Below are positions 40,933-50,680 of a DNA stretch of 64,000 nucleotides, one piece after another. Within the stretch, counting starts at the first letter, position 1; each line of letters starts with the position of its first letter. This DNA comes from an uncultured Bacteroidales bacterium (GTDB lineage: Bacteria > Bacteroidota > Bacteroidia > Bacteroidales > FEN-979). The notes under the pieces were generated by a model. It ran no database searches. It was not told where the DNA came from and saw only the letters and a program-made list of their open reading frames with translations. The position numbers and the translations under genes are program-made. The stretch covers positions 44,599-108,598 of the forward strand of contig CAJBYO010000066.1 of assembly GCA_903959905.1 (NCBI GenBank), read 5' to 3'.

Positions 40933-43293
40933 TTACTCCGATTGTACAACCATCTTGATTGATTTCGAATTGTTTCCATCAACCAGCCTGCAGGTGTAGA
41001 TTCCGGGACGAACCCTCTTTCCCTGGTTATCACACCCGTCCCATTCAACACTTGATATTCCGGGTTGGTAAACGGTATGGGCCAGTCCACGTACAATCCG
41101 GCCATTCAGATCATAAATGGTAAGGCTGACGGGGCCTTCGTTGAGCAGGGAAAAATTCAGGGTCGTTCTGCCGGTTACCGGGTTGGGATAATTCGTTAAA
41201 GACAAAGCTGATTCTGCAACAGGTATTTTTGATATTCCAACAGGGGATGTGATCACTTTAAGAACTGCAATGCCCTGGCTTAAACAACTCATCCATAGCT
41301 CATAACCGCCCGGGATTTGTTTGATTTCCATGTCCGGGATCTGGGCGTGGGGCAATCCTCCTTTTTCAACGGGGAAAACACCAAACTGAACCCCGTCAAA
41401 CCAGCATAATCCGATGCGTGTCGTGTCGATGCTTGAAAAATTGGTGAACCACAACAATCCGTCGGGACTGTAGGCAAGCGGTGTGATATTTTCACCCGGG
41501 ATCCCGCAGTTTGACGGGGAGAAAAACTGGTAGGTGTTGTTGCCGGCATCCAGTTTGAACAAGCCCTTGTTCGATCCTACCCAGGAAATACCATCGGGTG
41601 AAGGGATGACCGTGGAAAGAACATCACTCTGGGGATCCAGTTCCTGAAAATTATTAACCACTTTGGAAAAGCTGTAACTCCCGTCAGTTCTCAGCACCTC
41701 ATAACTTGAACAGGCCCACACAGTACCAGGCCGGGTCGGGTCTTTCCTGACACCGGCTCCCGTCCCTGTAAAGGGCACGGAAGTCCATACCTGGGTTGCG
41801 TCATTATAGTATGACAGGCCGGAACCTTCGCCAAGGCTCCATAACCTGTTTTGAGAATCTTCTGCCAACCCTCTTGATCTGGCACTCGGGTAGTTTAGTG
41901 AACTGTATGAAGAACCATTCCATCTGTGAAGGAAATTGAACATTGGATTCACCACAATGTCACCGTTTGACGGGCGGTAGCAAATCGCTTCGGTATTATC
42001 TGTGGGGAAAGGGAAAGGATAACCCAGGCCATAGTTAAATTCATTAAAACCGGTCCAGCCGGTTCCGTCAAATTTCTGAAACCCTCCAACGCCCGGCCCG
42101 GCATTGGCTGTTGTCCAAACATTGCCCTCCGTATCAATGGATAAATCGTCGATAAAATAATCCATCTGGGATGAGTTCGTGATGCGGTGGCGCTGCCATT
42201 GACCGGTCACAACATCCCTTTTGGCTGCCCCTTCCACGCCACTTGCCCATATATTTCCTGCTGCATCAATCTCCAGGGCAGAAGTGTATGCACCATCCTT
42301 CCAGTTGCCTTTGTTCTGCCAGGCTGTTCCGTTAAATTGAAACACTTCGCTGCTCAACCCGGTGATTAATGCTTCATGATTCCCAAATGCCTTGAAAGCC
42401 CAGATATCTGACATCACGGACGATGGTTGTGAAGGAGTTACCCAGTTACCGGCTGGAGTCCTGTAATCAAGTGAAAACGGATTACCCGGGGAGGTAACCC
42501 TTAGCGCCCATAAATTCCCTTCAGCATCCATGCAATCATTCCCCGGAAGTGCAACCACTTCACCCGCAACATTGTTCTGCGGCAATAAGGTAAAAAGCTG
42601 CGTATCACTGTCAAACGTGATCATCGTATTCCATCCTGCACCGTCAATCCAAACGGTATAGCCTCCTGTGGGTTTAGGCTGAACTGACAGTTGCTCGCAA
42701 AAACCAATGAGGTCGGGCCAGTTATTTGCGGTAGAACCGTATCCCCAGTATTGCCATGTATCGGTGGCCGGAATATAGTGAATCAAACCACCCTGCCCCC
42801 AGGTTGAATAGAACACAGCAGCCCAAACGGAGCCATCCGGGGCCACATCAATATCCATTGTCCTTCCGCCCGGATGCATAGAATTATTGGCACCCCAGAA
42901 AATGATAGAACTGCCCCCCGCTGATGGGTCAAATTTCAGGATCCCCCTCCATGTCGCCATCCAGAGGATGCCATTGGAATCTTCAGCAATATCTGAAATT
43001 CGTGATGACCCAACGTCGCTTGTGCTGCCCATCACCGGGTATTGCACGTTCGAATAGTTGATCCACAGGTTGTCCTGTTGAATAAACTTTGAAAATCCCC
43101 CTTCCTCCCATCCGGGCGTGTAGGCTGCGATGTATGGATTATTGTCGTGATCGATCCATAGGGCCTCCGAATAATCGCCTAAGATCCCCGTAGTCCCTGC
43201 AGTGTAGTACCTCCATGAATATTGATTGGATGTTTGGGATACAGAAACAACCGAAATACAAAGCAGCAGGAAACTGAAAACAGTGGTTTTCAT
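40933..43293 (-). CDS. Secreted two-component-regulator-type propeller protein with T9SS sorting domain
   Basis: This 786-residue protein has a signal peptide (MKTTVFSFLLLCISVVSVSQ), then about 650 residues of beta-propeller repeats of the Reg_prop type (DIAEDSNGILWMATWRGILK, ITPLAYSPDGLLWFTN and many WxA motifs). The C-terminal domain (about 700-786; NYPNPVTGRTTLNFSL, LTIYDLNGRIV, GIYTCRLVDG) is a type A type IX secretion signal. The product should cross the outer membrane through T9SS and be anchored or released. No enzymatic domain is visible. It is convergent with the decarboxylase-like gene. Confidence 0.88.
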   Translation of the reverse strand: MKTTVFSFLLLCISVVSVSQTSNQYSWRYYTAGTTGILGDYSEALWIDHDNNPYIAAYTPGWEEGGFSKFIQQDNLWINYSNVQYPVMGSTSDVGSSRISDIAEDSNGILWMATWRGILKFDPSAGGSSIIFWGANNSMHPGGRTMDIDVAPDGSVWAAVFYSTWGQGGLIHYIPATDTWQYWGYGSTANNWPDLIGFCEQLSVQPKPTGGYTVWIDGAGWNTMITFDSDTQLFTLLPQNNVAGEVVALPGNDCMDAEGNLWALRVTSPGNPFSLDYRTPAGNWVTPSQPSSVMSDIWAFKAFGNHEALITGLSSEVFQFNGTAWQNKGNWKDGAYTSALEIDAAGNIWASGVEGAAKRDVVTGQWQRHRITNSSQMDYFIDDLSIDTEGNVWTTANAGPGVGGFQKFDGTGWTGFNEFNYGLGYPFPFPTDNTEAICYRPSNGDIVVNPMFNFLHRWNGSSYSSLNYPSARSRGLAEDSQNRLWSLGEGSGLSYYNDATQVWTSVPFTGTGAGVRKDPTRPGTVWACSSYEVLRTDGSYSFSKVVNNFQELDPQSDVLSTVIPSPDGISWVGSNKGLFKLDAGNNTYQFFSPSNCGIPGENITPLAYSPDGLLWFTNFSSIDTTRIGLCWFDGVQFGVFPVEKGGLPHAQIPDMEIKQIPGGYELWMSCLSQGIAVLKVITSPVGISKIPVAESALSLTNYPNPVTGRTTLNFSLLNEGPVSLTIYDLNGRIVRGLAHTVYQPGISSVEWDGCDNQGKRVRPGIYTCRLVDGNNSKSIKMVVQSE

Positions 43294-43492
43294 TTTATTT
43301 AGACTTAATATGTTTTATACAAAAATAATTCTTTTCCTGACAAACAGCCATTTTTTCATGCAGATTAATATTTGTTGATGAAATTTCGGAGTTACATTTA
43401 TGATTGGGAACCAAGTATCTGATGACCGTCTTATACCATCATCAATCAGCAAGATGTGATGGCCATGCAACTCAGGGAAAGGCCGGGCATGA

Positions 43493-43978
43493 TCACCCCC
43501 CTTTTCTCAACCGCTCGAGGATCTCAAAAACTGCAGGACAGGTCGCGCTGTTTTTCAGCGTTAACGGCATCACCTGGTAAACCCGCCGCTTGTCGGTATG
43601 AGGATATTCGCGGCATGCCTTTGGCCTTGCTTCGTAAATGGAGCAATAGTTATCACTGCCCAGAAACGGGCAGGGCATTGACCGGAAGATGTAATCGCCC
43701 TCTTCATCCACCACGAGGAAACGCTCCACAAATACGGAAGGCTTTATGCGCAGGGAGGCTGCGATCCGCTGCACGTCGGCATCGGTTATCCTGGGTCCGA
43801 GGGTGCGGCAGCAGTTGGCACAGTCGAGGCAGTTGATCGTATCAAACACCGCTTCATGCAAGGCATGCATCCGATCGTCGAGCTTCCGGGGGTCGCTGGC
43901 GGAGAGCCGCTTCACGAGGGCAGCGTGCTCCTTGCGGGCTGCTTTTGCCATTGCGGGCAGTTTGTCGGGTGCGATCAT
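43493..43978 (-). CDS. YkgJ-family cysteine cluster protein
   Basis: The 161-residue protein has the family's cysteine pattern: CLDCANCCR near residue 50, then MPCPFLG, then NYCSIYEARPKACREYP and a final NSATCPAVF. These Cys residues are thought to bind Zn or an Fe-S cluster. The N-terminus is a basic helical region (KAARKEHAALVKRLSA). It follows the 43986 gene on the same strand after 7 bases. No role is known for the family. Confidence 0.88.
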   Translation of the reverse strand: MIAPDKLPAMAKAARKEHAALVKRLSASDPRKLDDRMHALHEAVFDTINCLDCANCCRTLGPRITDADVQRIAASLRIKPSVFVERFLVVDEEGDYIFRSMPCPFLGSDNYCSIYEARPKACREYPHTDKRRVYQVMPLTLKNSATCPAVFEILERLRKGG

Positions 43979-43985
43979 GCAGTTT

Positions 43986-44378
43986 TCATTTCTTTTTAAA
44001 CTGTTCCATCAAGGCAATAAGATCAATCCCGGCACAATCATCAAGCAATTCCCTGACTATATCCAATGGCATAGCTTCCGCATTTTTAAAATTAATGCAA
44101 CCTTTCTGGAATTTAGCTTTGCTCAATCGTTTTGCATATTTGGCATGAAGTGCCGGTGACCCGTAAATTGGCATTAAATGCAATGAAAAATGGTTTTTGG
44201 TGATGGACAATCCATATTTAAAAATGCCTTTGTATTTATAAAGGATCATTTCTGTTCCCATCATTTTTCCAATCTCAGCCATTACTGTTTTGTCTGCATT
44301 CAAAATGATGTGATTTATTTCTGAAAGGATTAACCTGTCTTCAGGAGTTTGCTTTGATAAAAAATCCGCTACTATCAT
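43986..44378 (-). CDS. DUF1801-like (YdhG-type) protein
   Basis: The 130-residue protein has the compact alpha/beta pattern of the DUF1801/YdhG family: an N-terminal helical part (QTPEDRLILSEINHIILNA), YKGIFKYGLSITKNHFSLHL as central strands, and the AKFQKGCINFKN segment near the end. Family members have been linked to iron handling and unknown stress roles, none proven for this one. It sits 7 bases upstream of the YkgJ-like gene, suggesting co-transcription. Confidence 0.65.
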   Translation of the reverse strand: MIVADFLSKQTPEDRLILSEINHIILNADKTVMAEIGKMMGTEMILYKYKGIFKYGLSITKNHFSLHLMPIYGSPALHAKYAKRLSKAKFQKGCINFKNAEAMPLDIVRELLDDCAGIDLIALMEQFKKK

Positions 44379-44460
44379 AAGCCGTTTATTAAGTTTATTA
44401 AAATGGTTCAGACTTCAATTTTCTCCAGCTACCTTAAATTTAAAATTATAATAAAACCTG

Positions 44461-45192
44461 CTATTGCAGATCAAACTCCCTGCAAAGCGCCTCAATCAAT
44501 TCAATAGCAGCTTTTTCATGCCGTTTCATGATAAAAATATGCCATTTAAACTCTTTTGTTTCATATAAGGCATTGGTATACAACTGATCCAGGATTTCTT
44601 CAGATGGTGCCTTTATGAAAACAGGTCCGTGATACGGCCTTTTCTTTAGCCTTGCAGCGATGAAATGCGGATTCTGGTTCTGCAGGCAGAAGGGGATCAG
44701 GTATTGAGACCTGTAATCAAGAAACAGCCCAACCATTTTCAGCATATAGTTCTTGTCAAGTTCATACTCCGACATCCTCTTCACCAGGTCCTGCCTGAAA
44801 TAACGGAGGGATCCGGAGTTTTTAACCTGTTCATAACTGCCCGTTTGGGGATCAAACATGTTAAAATTGGTAATTTTTTCAAAGCCGAGGACATGGATGA
44901 GCGAGTCGTTTTGTTCTTTAGCCGGTTTTTCCAACTCAGTCATCAGTGTATCAAGCTCACCAATGACGGTCAACAGTTGTTTACCGGCTCTGCGAACCTC
45001 GCCGGTATCGGCCCTGAGGTCGTCAATCAGGGAGGCGGCCATCACTTTTGCCCGCTCATGTTCAATGTAGTGCTCCCGCTGGTTTTCAACGAAAAAACTG
45101 AGCGTAACTGCCAGGAACAGCATAAGGAACTGAAAGAGGTACTCCTTCCATTTTTTATCTGCATGCACGTGGCCATGAGGATGCACTTCCAT
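44461..45192 (-). CDS. Hypothetical membrane protein, His-rich N-terminus (DUF6090-like)
   Basis: A start at ATG 45192 gives 243 residues beginning MEVHPHGHVHADKKWKEYLF; a GTG at 45243 would add 17 basic residues. After the His-rich start is one transmembrane helix (QFLMLFLAVTLSFFVENQRE) and a coiled-coil-prone region (HERAKVMAASLIDDLRADTG). The rest is helical. This pattern is common among Bacteroidota proteins of unknown function, often with a conserved ID..L..D motif. No catalytic residues are evident. Monocistronic, divergent from the serine hydrolase gene. Confidence 0.65.
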   Translation of the reverse strand: MEVHPHGHVHADKKWKEYLFQFLMLFLAVTLSFFVENQREHYIEHERAKVMAASLIDDLRADTGEVRRAGKQLLTVIGELDTLMTELEKPAKEQNDSLIHVLGFEKITNFNMFDPQTGSYEQVKNSGSLRYFRQDLVKRMSEYELDKNYMLKMVGLFLDYRSQYLIPFCLQNQNPHFIAARLKKRPYHGPVFIKAPSEEILDQLYTNALYETKEFKWHIFIMKRHEKAAIELIEALCREFDLQ

Positions 45193-45349
45193 GGGTTTTG
45201 GTCCTTTCTTTACATGAATTTTACCGGTTCGTTTCTTCTGCACCAGAGTCTTATTTAGAATCAGCTAAAATAAGAAGAATTTCGTCATTGAATTTCACCG
45301 ATAGAAATTCTATTTTTGATGATTGTTTGACCACCCTGATGCCGAACCC

Positions 45350-46915
45350 ATGAAAACCAGAACTTCAACAATCCTCCTCGCATTCAACCTGTTGTTCCTA
45401 TGTGTTAATTCCTTTGCATTTCAGGCAGGGATAAAGGATTCTCTCCCGCGAAGCACCCCGGAAGCGGAAGGTGTCTCCTCCCGCGGAATCCTTGATTTTC
45501 TCGATGCCGTGGCTGCAAGCAAGCATGAGCTGCACAGCTTCATGTTCCTCCGCCACGGGAAAGTGATCGCGGAAGGATGGTGGAACCCTTACCACCCTGA
45601 CCTGCGTCATTCGCTCTATTCCCTCAGTAAAAGCTTCACCTCCACGGCCGTGGGGTTTGCCGTGAGTGAGAACCTGATGACGGTGAATGACAAAGTCATT
45701 TCGTTCTTTCCCGGCGATCTCCCCGACACCATACCCCCTTTCCTGGCGGCAATGCGTGTAAGGGACCTCCTGACCATGTCGACCGGGCAGTATCCGGAAC
45801 CCACCTGGTCGATCATATACCAGGACTCCAACTGGGTGAAGGCCTTTCTCCGGTTTCCGGTAGTCGATGAACCGGGAACCAAATTCATGTACAACTCCCT
45901 TGCAACCTATATGTTATCGGCCATCATACGGAAAGTGACCGGTCAGAATGTGAGCGACTACCTGGCTCCACGCCTGTTCGCGCCTTTGGGCATAGAAGGG
46001 ATGGATTGGGAAACAGATCCCATGGGGATCAATACAGGTGGCTGGGGACTGCGTCTTAAAACGGAGGAAGTTGCCAGGTTCGGACAATTCGTGCTTCAGA
46101 AAGGCAGTTGGAAAGGCAAGAAGTTGTTGCCGGCATCATGGTTTGATGAAGCCACCACGGTTAAGATCATGCAGGAAGCCGGGCTGCCGGAAGCAAAACG
46201 GGATTCCAGTGACTGGCTGCAGGGGTACTGTTACCAGTTCTGGCGTTGCAGGCACAATGTTTTCAGGGGCGATGGTGCCTATGGCCAGTTCATGGTGGTG
46301 ATGCCTGAACAGGATGCCGTGGTGGTCATTACCTGCGAATCCCACGACAACCAGCCTGAACTCAACCTGGTATGGAAATATTTACTGCCTGCTATTGGCG
46401 GGGAAAGCCTTCCTTCAAATGACTCCCTGGCAACCTCCATGAAACGGCAACTGGCCTCGCTGTCATTGCCCTTGCCGGTCAATACATGGGAACCTGCCTC
46501 GGCAACAAATATTTCAGGCCGGAGTTTCCGGGTCAGTCCAAACAAAGATCAAATAAAAGCCATCCGGTTTGATTTCAGCCAGGAAAAATATACCATGACC
46601 ATGGATATCGGCAATACCCGGTATGATTTTCGTTTTGGCGCCGGTACCTGGATAAATGGCGAAACCGACCGGATCGGCCCGGATCTTTTCTACGGTGCGA
46701 AATCCCACAACGCCGGGCTCAACCCTTTCAAGGTTGTGGGAAGCTACGGATGGAAAGATCAGCGGACACTGATCCTTGAATTAAGATATATCGAAAGCCC
46801 TCATCGCGAAACCTTCATCTGCAGGTTCAAAGGGAAAAAAGTAAGGATGGAGCTTGTTCCCAGCAATAACCCGGAAAATGGCAGAAGGATCGTGAAAGGG
46901 AAGATACTTAAATAA
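45350..46915 (+). CDS. Secreted serine hydrolase (beta-lactamase class C family)
   Basis: ATG 45350 gives a signal peptide (MKTRTSTILLAFNLLFLCVN, SFAFQ) and 521 residues; an upstream TTG lacks a leader. The catalytic SxxK is SLSK at 91-94 (LYSLSKSFTSTA) and the YxN motif is YNS in KFMYNSLATYM. The domain runs to about residue 370. A C-terminal beta-rich extension of about 130 residues follows (SATNISGRSFRVSPN, KVRMELVPSN), as in many esterase-like members. Likely a periplasmic esterase or peptidase rather than a resistance enzyme. Substrate unknown. Confidence 0.88.
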   Translation: MKTRTSTILLAFNLLFLCVNSFAFQAGIKDSLPRSTPEAEGVSSRGILDFLDAVAASKHELHSFMFLRHGKVIAEGWWNPYHPDLRHSLYSLSKSFTSTAVGFAVSENLMTVNDKVISFFPGDLPDTIPPFLAAMRVRDLLTMSTGQYPEPTWSIIYQDSNWVKAFLRFPVVDEPGTKFMYNSLATYMLSAIIRKVTGQNVSDYLAPRLFAPLGIEGMDWETDPMGINTGGWGLRLKTEEVARFGQFVLQKGSWKGKKLLPASWFDEATTVKIMQEAGLPEAKRDSSDWLQGYCYQFWRCRHNVFRGDGAYGQFMVVMPEQDAVVVITCESHDNQPELNLVWKYLLPAIGGESLPSNDSLATSMKRQLASLSLPLPVNTWEPASATNISGRSFRVSPNKDQIKAIRFDFSQEKYTMTMDIGNTRYDFRFGAGTWINGETDRIGPDLFYGAKSHNAGLNPFKVVGSYGWKDQRTLILELRYIESPHRETFICRFKGKKVRMELVPSNNPENGRRIVKGKILK

Positions 46916-46978
46916 TCTGACCTTCCAGGGCAGATTTTCATTTCATTCCTTATATTTGGAAATTCAAATCTTAAAAAT

Positions 46979-47395
46979 ATGACATATCCTTTTATAAATA
47001 TCTGGGCGGTGCTGGTGGCAGCGCTCCTTTTCTGGGTGCTTGGCGCCCTGTGGTACAGTCCGCTTTTGTTCAGCAAACGCTGGCAGAAAGAGGTCGGGTT
47101 CAAGGAAGAAGAGATAAGCAAAACAAACATGGCCATGGTGTTCGGCACCAGCTTCCTGCTGATGCTGTTCATGGTATGGGCGCTGAACTTTGTCATCAAC
47201 TCCCACAAACCTGAGCAGGTGAGCATGCAATTGGGAATGATGTACGGTCTTTTCGTCGGTTTCTTTTTCTCCATGCTCACCATGGGCATCAACTATCTGT
47301 ACCAGCGCCGCTCAATCGTATTGTGGCTGATTGACGGGGTATATGTGATGCTGGGTTTAGGCATTGCCGGCATGATCCTCGGTGGATGGAGATAA
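46979..47395 (+). CDS. DUF1761 integral membrane protein
   Basis: The 138-residue protein has four transmembrane helices (about 8-28, 57-77, 88-108 and 115-135) and the family's N-terminal motif ALLFWVLGALWYSPLLFSKR, then WQKEVGF. DUF1761 proteins have no known function. It starts 63 bases after the serine hydrolase stop and may be co-transcribed. Confidence 0.88.
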   Translation: MTYPFINIWAVLVAALLFWVLGALWYSPLLFSKRWQKEVGFKEEEISKTNMAMVFGTSFLLMLFMVWALNFVINSHKPEQVSMQLGMMYGLFVGFFFSMLTMGINYLYQRRSIVLWLIDGVYVMLGLGIAGMILGGWR

Positions 47396-47461
47396 GAATA
47401 AAGGTATAATGATCGGGTTCAGTGTGCGCGATTAACCGTCAATGTGCCTGTTGATTTCCTG

Positions 47462-48637
47462 CTAAGAGATACCGGAAAGCATCTCCCTGAGCCGCCCCAG
47501 TGCTGTGGTAACAGTTGACCGCGGACAGGCAATGTTCATGCGCATGAAACCGCTGCCGCCGGGTCCGAAGTCGGTGCCCGGATTGAAGCCTAATCCTGCT
47601 TCATGGATCATTTTGCTTTTAAGTGTTTTATCATCCAGCCCGAATTTCCGGAAATCAAGCCAGATCATGTAGGTGCCTTCGGGCCGGTACATATGCAACG
47701 CAGTGATGTTTGCTTTGATGTATGTTTCGGCAAGAGTGATATTCTCATCAAGGTAATCAATGAGTTGCAACCTCCATGGTTCTCCGTGAACATAAGCGGC
47801 GGTTGAAGCAACGCTGCCGAAGAGGTTTCCCATGCCCAGGTGCATGTGGTTGATCACCTGTGCAAAGGATTCGCGAAGTGCGGGGTTTGATATGATCACG
47901 GATGATGTGGACAATCCGGCCAGGTTGAAGGTCTTGCTCGGTGCATGGGCGGTGACGGTGATGTTGTCCACCTCGGGCGATAAACTGGCAAAAACCAGGT
48001 GCCTGTATCCCGGCATCACGAGGTCGGCATGAATTTCATCGGAAAAGACCAGTACGTTATGCTTCAGGCATATCTGCGCGATCCGTTCAAGCTCCTCCCG
48101 GTTCCAGCACCGCCCTACCGGGTTGTGGGGATTGCAGAGAATCAGCATTTTGGCGTCTTTAGCCTGTTCTTCAAGCAGGGTGAAGTCGATCAGGTAGGTG
48201 TTTTCTGCCTGCACTAACTGGTTGTTTACCAACTCCCTTCCCTGGTCTGGAACGGCATGGCTGATTGGCGGATAAACCGGGGGCTGAACGATAATTTTAT
48301 CCCCCGGTTTCGTGAAGGCCAGCACGGCAAAATTGATTGCAGGAACCACACCGGGAGTAAACACAATCTCCTCCCTCCTCACTGTCCAGTCATGATGCGA
48401 TTGCATCCATGCCATCACAGCTTCAAAATAACCTGCATCCCTGAAGGTGTAGCCATAAATGGGATGGTTTGCACGCTGTATGACAGCATTGCGTATGACC
48501 TCCGGCGTTTCAAAATCCATATCCGCCACCCACATCGGGATCACATCACTTTTTTCGAAAACGGCCTGGCGCCGGTCATACTTTAAGGCAGAAGTGTTGG
48601 TGCGGTCAATTACCTGGTCAAAATTGTATTTCATCAT
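47462..48637 (-). CDS. MalY/PatB-type PLP enzyme (probable cystathionine beta-lyase)
   Basis: The 391-residue class I/II aminotransferase-fold protein has the PatB family markers: N-terminal DRTNTSALKYDRR, then PMWVADMDFETP, the cofactor segment FTPGVVPAINFAV, CNPHNPVGRCWN, FSDEIHADLV and the PLP lysine K235 in APSKTFNLAGL. The C-terminal FMRMNIACPRS contains the carboxylate-binding Arg. It would perform C-S beta-lysis, cleaving cystathionine or cysteine conjugates in the cytosol. ATG 48637 or 48634 is possible. It shares strand with the upstream universal stress gene (59 bases). Confidence 0.9.
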   Translation of the reverse strand: MMKYNFDQVIDRTNTSALKYDRRQAVFEKSDVIPMWVADMDFETPEVIRNAVIQRANHPIYGYTFRDAGYFEAVMAWMQSHHDWTVRREEIVFTPGVVPAINFAVLAFTKPGDKIIVQPPVYPPISHAVPDQGRELVNNQLVQAENTYLIDFTLLEEQAKDAKMLILCNPHNPVGRCWNREELERIAQICLKHNVLVFSDEIHADLVMPGYRHLVFASLSPEVDNITVTAHAPSKTFNLAGLSTSSVIISNPALRESFAQVINHMHLGMGNLFGSVASTAAYVHGEPWRLQLIDYLDENITLAETYIKANITALHMYRPEGTYMIWLDFRKFGLDDKTLKSKMIHEAGLGFNPGTDFGPGGSGFMRMNIACPRSTVTTALGRLREMLSGIS

Positions 48638-48696
48638 TTGTTTTCATAGTAAAATCTTTTGGTTGGGCGCTTTCCGGAACGACCGGCGGGCCGGAC

Positions 48697-49575
48697 TTAG
48701 CTGAAAATGGAGACAAATCCCAGTTCCTTCGGCGCGATGGCCATAACAGGTATCTGCGACAGGCGCACAAACTCCTGGGCGCGTGACCCCATGAAAAATT
48801 CAATCACACCGGCTTCCTGCTGGGTCATGATCATGATCAGGTCGATATCTCCCTGCTGTTCCGCATAGTTCAGTACGGTAGGGATAAGGGCCTTCTCATT
48901 TTCAACACCCTCCACTATTTCTGCTGAACACCTGATGCCATCCTTTTCAATAAATTGTTTCACCTGGCTGGCAAGAAACCTGAGTTTGTTGCGAACTTCA
49001 GGGTCGTTTGGGCTCCATATACCGGAAACCACCTTGATTCCGGCACCGTATATTTTGGCAATTTTAATGCCCCAGGTTACCTTTTGCCTGCTCTCTGTAG
49101 TAAGATCAAGGGGGAGCAGGATGTTCCTGATACCGTCGTAATGATGACGGGCATTGATGGTGATGACCGGGCATTTGGTTGATCGCAGTATCCTTGAGCT
49201 GTTGGCTCCCAGCGCCCCGGGAGCATTTCCCGGAAGTTCGGGCTGGCTGTGGGTGCCCATGATGATGAACTGGGCCTTAAGTTTGTCGGCCGTTTCCAGG
49301 ATCTTTGAATATACCTGGCCCGTTTCCAGGATGGTTGACACCTGCAGCCCGGTTTCATCCTGCACTTTGGCGGCGAGGGCGGCAAGACTCTCTTCCAGCT
49401 TTTTCAGGATCATTTCATCCTGTGATGCGCCAAAAAGTGACCGCAGTCCGGCTGGAGGATCATACACATAGAGGAGAACAATCTCCGCAGGGAGCAGGCG
49501 GGCCAGGTTATAGGACTGTTCCAGGGCGATGAGCGACTGGCTTTCAAAATCAACAGGAACAAGGATCTGCATCAT
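48697..49575 (-). CDS. Tandem universal stress protein
   Basis: The 292-residue protein contains two USP domains. Domain 1 (about 1-145) begins MQILVPVDFESQSLIALEQS and ends with the ATP-binding motif GTHSQPELPGNAPGALGANS. Domain 2 (about 148-290) starts NILLPLDLTTESRQK and ends TQQEAGVIEFFMGSRAQEFV, lacking the glycine-rich GxGxxG motif, so only the first half is likely to bind nucleotide. Tandem USPs are frequent in Bacteroidota and accumulate under stress. Cytosolic location is inferred. Confidence 0.92.
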   Translation of the reverse strand: MMQILVPVDFESQSLIALEQSYNLARLLPAEIVLLYVYDPPAGLRSLFGASQDEMILKKLEESLAALAAKVQDETGLQVSTILETGQVYSKILETADKLKAQFIIMGTHSQPELPGNAPGALGANSSRILRSTKCPVITINARHHYDGIRNILLPLDLTTESRQKVTWGIKIAKIYGAGIKVVSGIWSPNDPEVRNKLRFLASQVKQFIEKDGIRCSAEIVEGVENEKALIPTVLNYAEQQGDIDLIMIMTQQEAGVIEFFMGSRAQEFVRLSQIPVMAIAPKELGFVSIFS

Positions 49576-49654
49576 AATAGGTATTATCTTTTAGTTATGG
49601 TACAAAGGTAGCAATTCTGACAGTTAAGAACCATCCCCTTGCATGAAGTCCGGA

Positions 49655-50680
49655 TCACCTTTTCACTGCTTTTACCACAACCAGCGCTACAAGCCCCAGT
49701 AAAACCAGCCCTGCCAGCACAAACGCCCAAACATTGATCACCCGCGACTCCACCTCCATCGTGTAATCCTCCAGCAGGAATGCCATCGGGAAAACATCCC
49801 AGGCAACCCGGTTGCCGCTCAGTGCGGTTGAATTGGTCGCGGTGATCAGCCCGGGCATCTCCGTCTCCGCGCGGTAGCTCTCCATCATCACCAGGTTTTC
49901 AAGGAACCTGGCCTTGCGGTTGAACTCAGTGAATAATGGCGGCTGAACTTCTTTCAGGCGCTCAAAAGCGCTGTTACCCGACCATTTCCCGCAGGAATCA
50001 ACAAAGGAGCCCGCATCCTTGAACGACCATTTGGTGAGTGCGGAGCGGATGCTGTCGTGGAACCCGGCAACCATGTTCTCCCTCAGCCGGGGATCATTCA
50101 GCTTCGCAATCCCACCTGCCAGGATCTTTTCAAGTTCGGTTGCTGCCGATTCAACCAGGAAGGACATTGCTTTATCTTCAGCACTTTTCATTTCAAGGCT
50201 GTCGGACGGGCCCTGGATGGGATGCCTGTGGGTCAGCCAAAGAATTTCTTCGGCCGACAAGTGCTCTTTGTACGGCAGGGCAGTGAACGGGTTGGCTGCG
50301 GTATAAACTTCTTTATAACTGAGGTAGGAATAGAAGAACCCGAACCTTTTGTTAATCTCCGTATGGCGCATCACCTGCCTGAGCCAGCTTGTGTCGCTGG
50401 ATGTTTCCGATGCAAGTTCTTCGGAGTCTTTGTATTTTTTCGTGTAGGTCACAATGAACTTATCTTTCCCTGCGGTGTCCTTCCTGGATGTCATGGCCCA
50501 GGAGGCGTCCACCGGCCAGGGTAGCTCCTTTTTAAAGGCCTCCGCCGAATCGCCGGAAACGGTGATCATACGGGTGAAGGTGCCGTCGCGGTTGACTGTT
50601 GTCGTGATGGTAATTTCCCTGCATGCGCTAAGGGCCATGGCGAGGGTGGCCAGTACTAAAACCAAATATCTTGTTTTCAT
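49655..50680 (-). CDS. Lipoprotein at the end of the ECF sigma operon
   Basis: The 341-residue protein has a lipobox (LAMALSAC, Cys at about 19), a soluble domain of about 280 residues (TTTVNRDGTFTRMITVSGDS at its start) and a C-terminal transmembrane helix (VINVWAFVLAGLVLLGLVAL) with a basic end. Lipid anchor plus C-terminal helix is an odd combination. Its ATG overlaps the anti-sigma stop by 4 bases, so it belongs to the same operon and may be the envelope sensor or a target of the regulon. No family recognised. Confidence 0.75.
   Translation of the reverse strand: MKTRYLVLVLATLAMALSACREITITTTVNRDGTFTRMITVSGDSAEAFKKELPWPVDASWAMTSRKDTAGKDKFIVTYTKKYKDSEELASETSSDTSWLRQVMRHTEINKRFGFFYSYLSYKEVYTAANPFTALPYKEHLSAEEILWLTHRHPIQGPSDSLEMKSAEDKAMSFLVESAATELEKILAGGIAKLNDPRLRENMVAGFHDSIRSALTKWSFKDAGSFVDSCGKWSGNSAFERLKEVQPPLFTEFNRKARFLENLVMMESYRAETEMPGLITATNSTALSGNRVAWDVFPMAFLLEDYTMEVESRVINVWAFVLAGLVLLGLVALVVVKAVKR

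Noticed and set aside
43410..43470. Another copy of the palindromic repeat
   Set aside because: CTGATGACCGTCTTATACCA partly resembles the left arm of copy 8, but the ends, the GCCGG core and the right half are missing; similarity is too weak.
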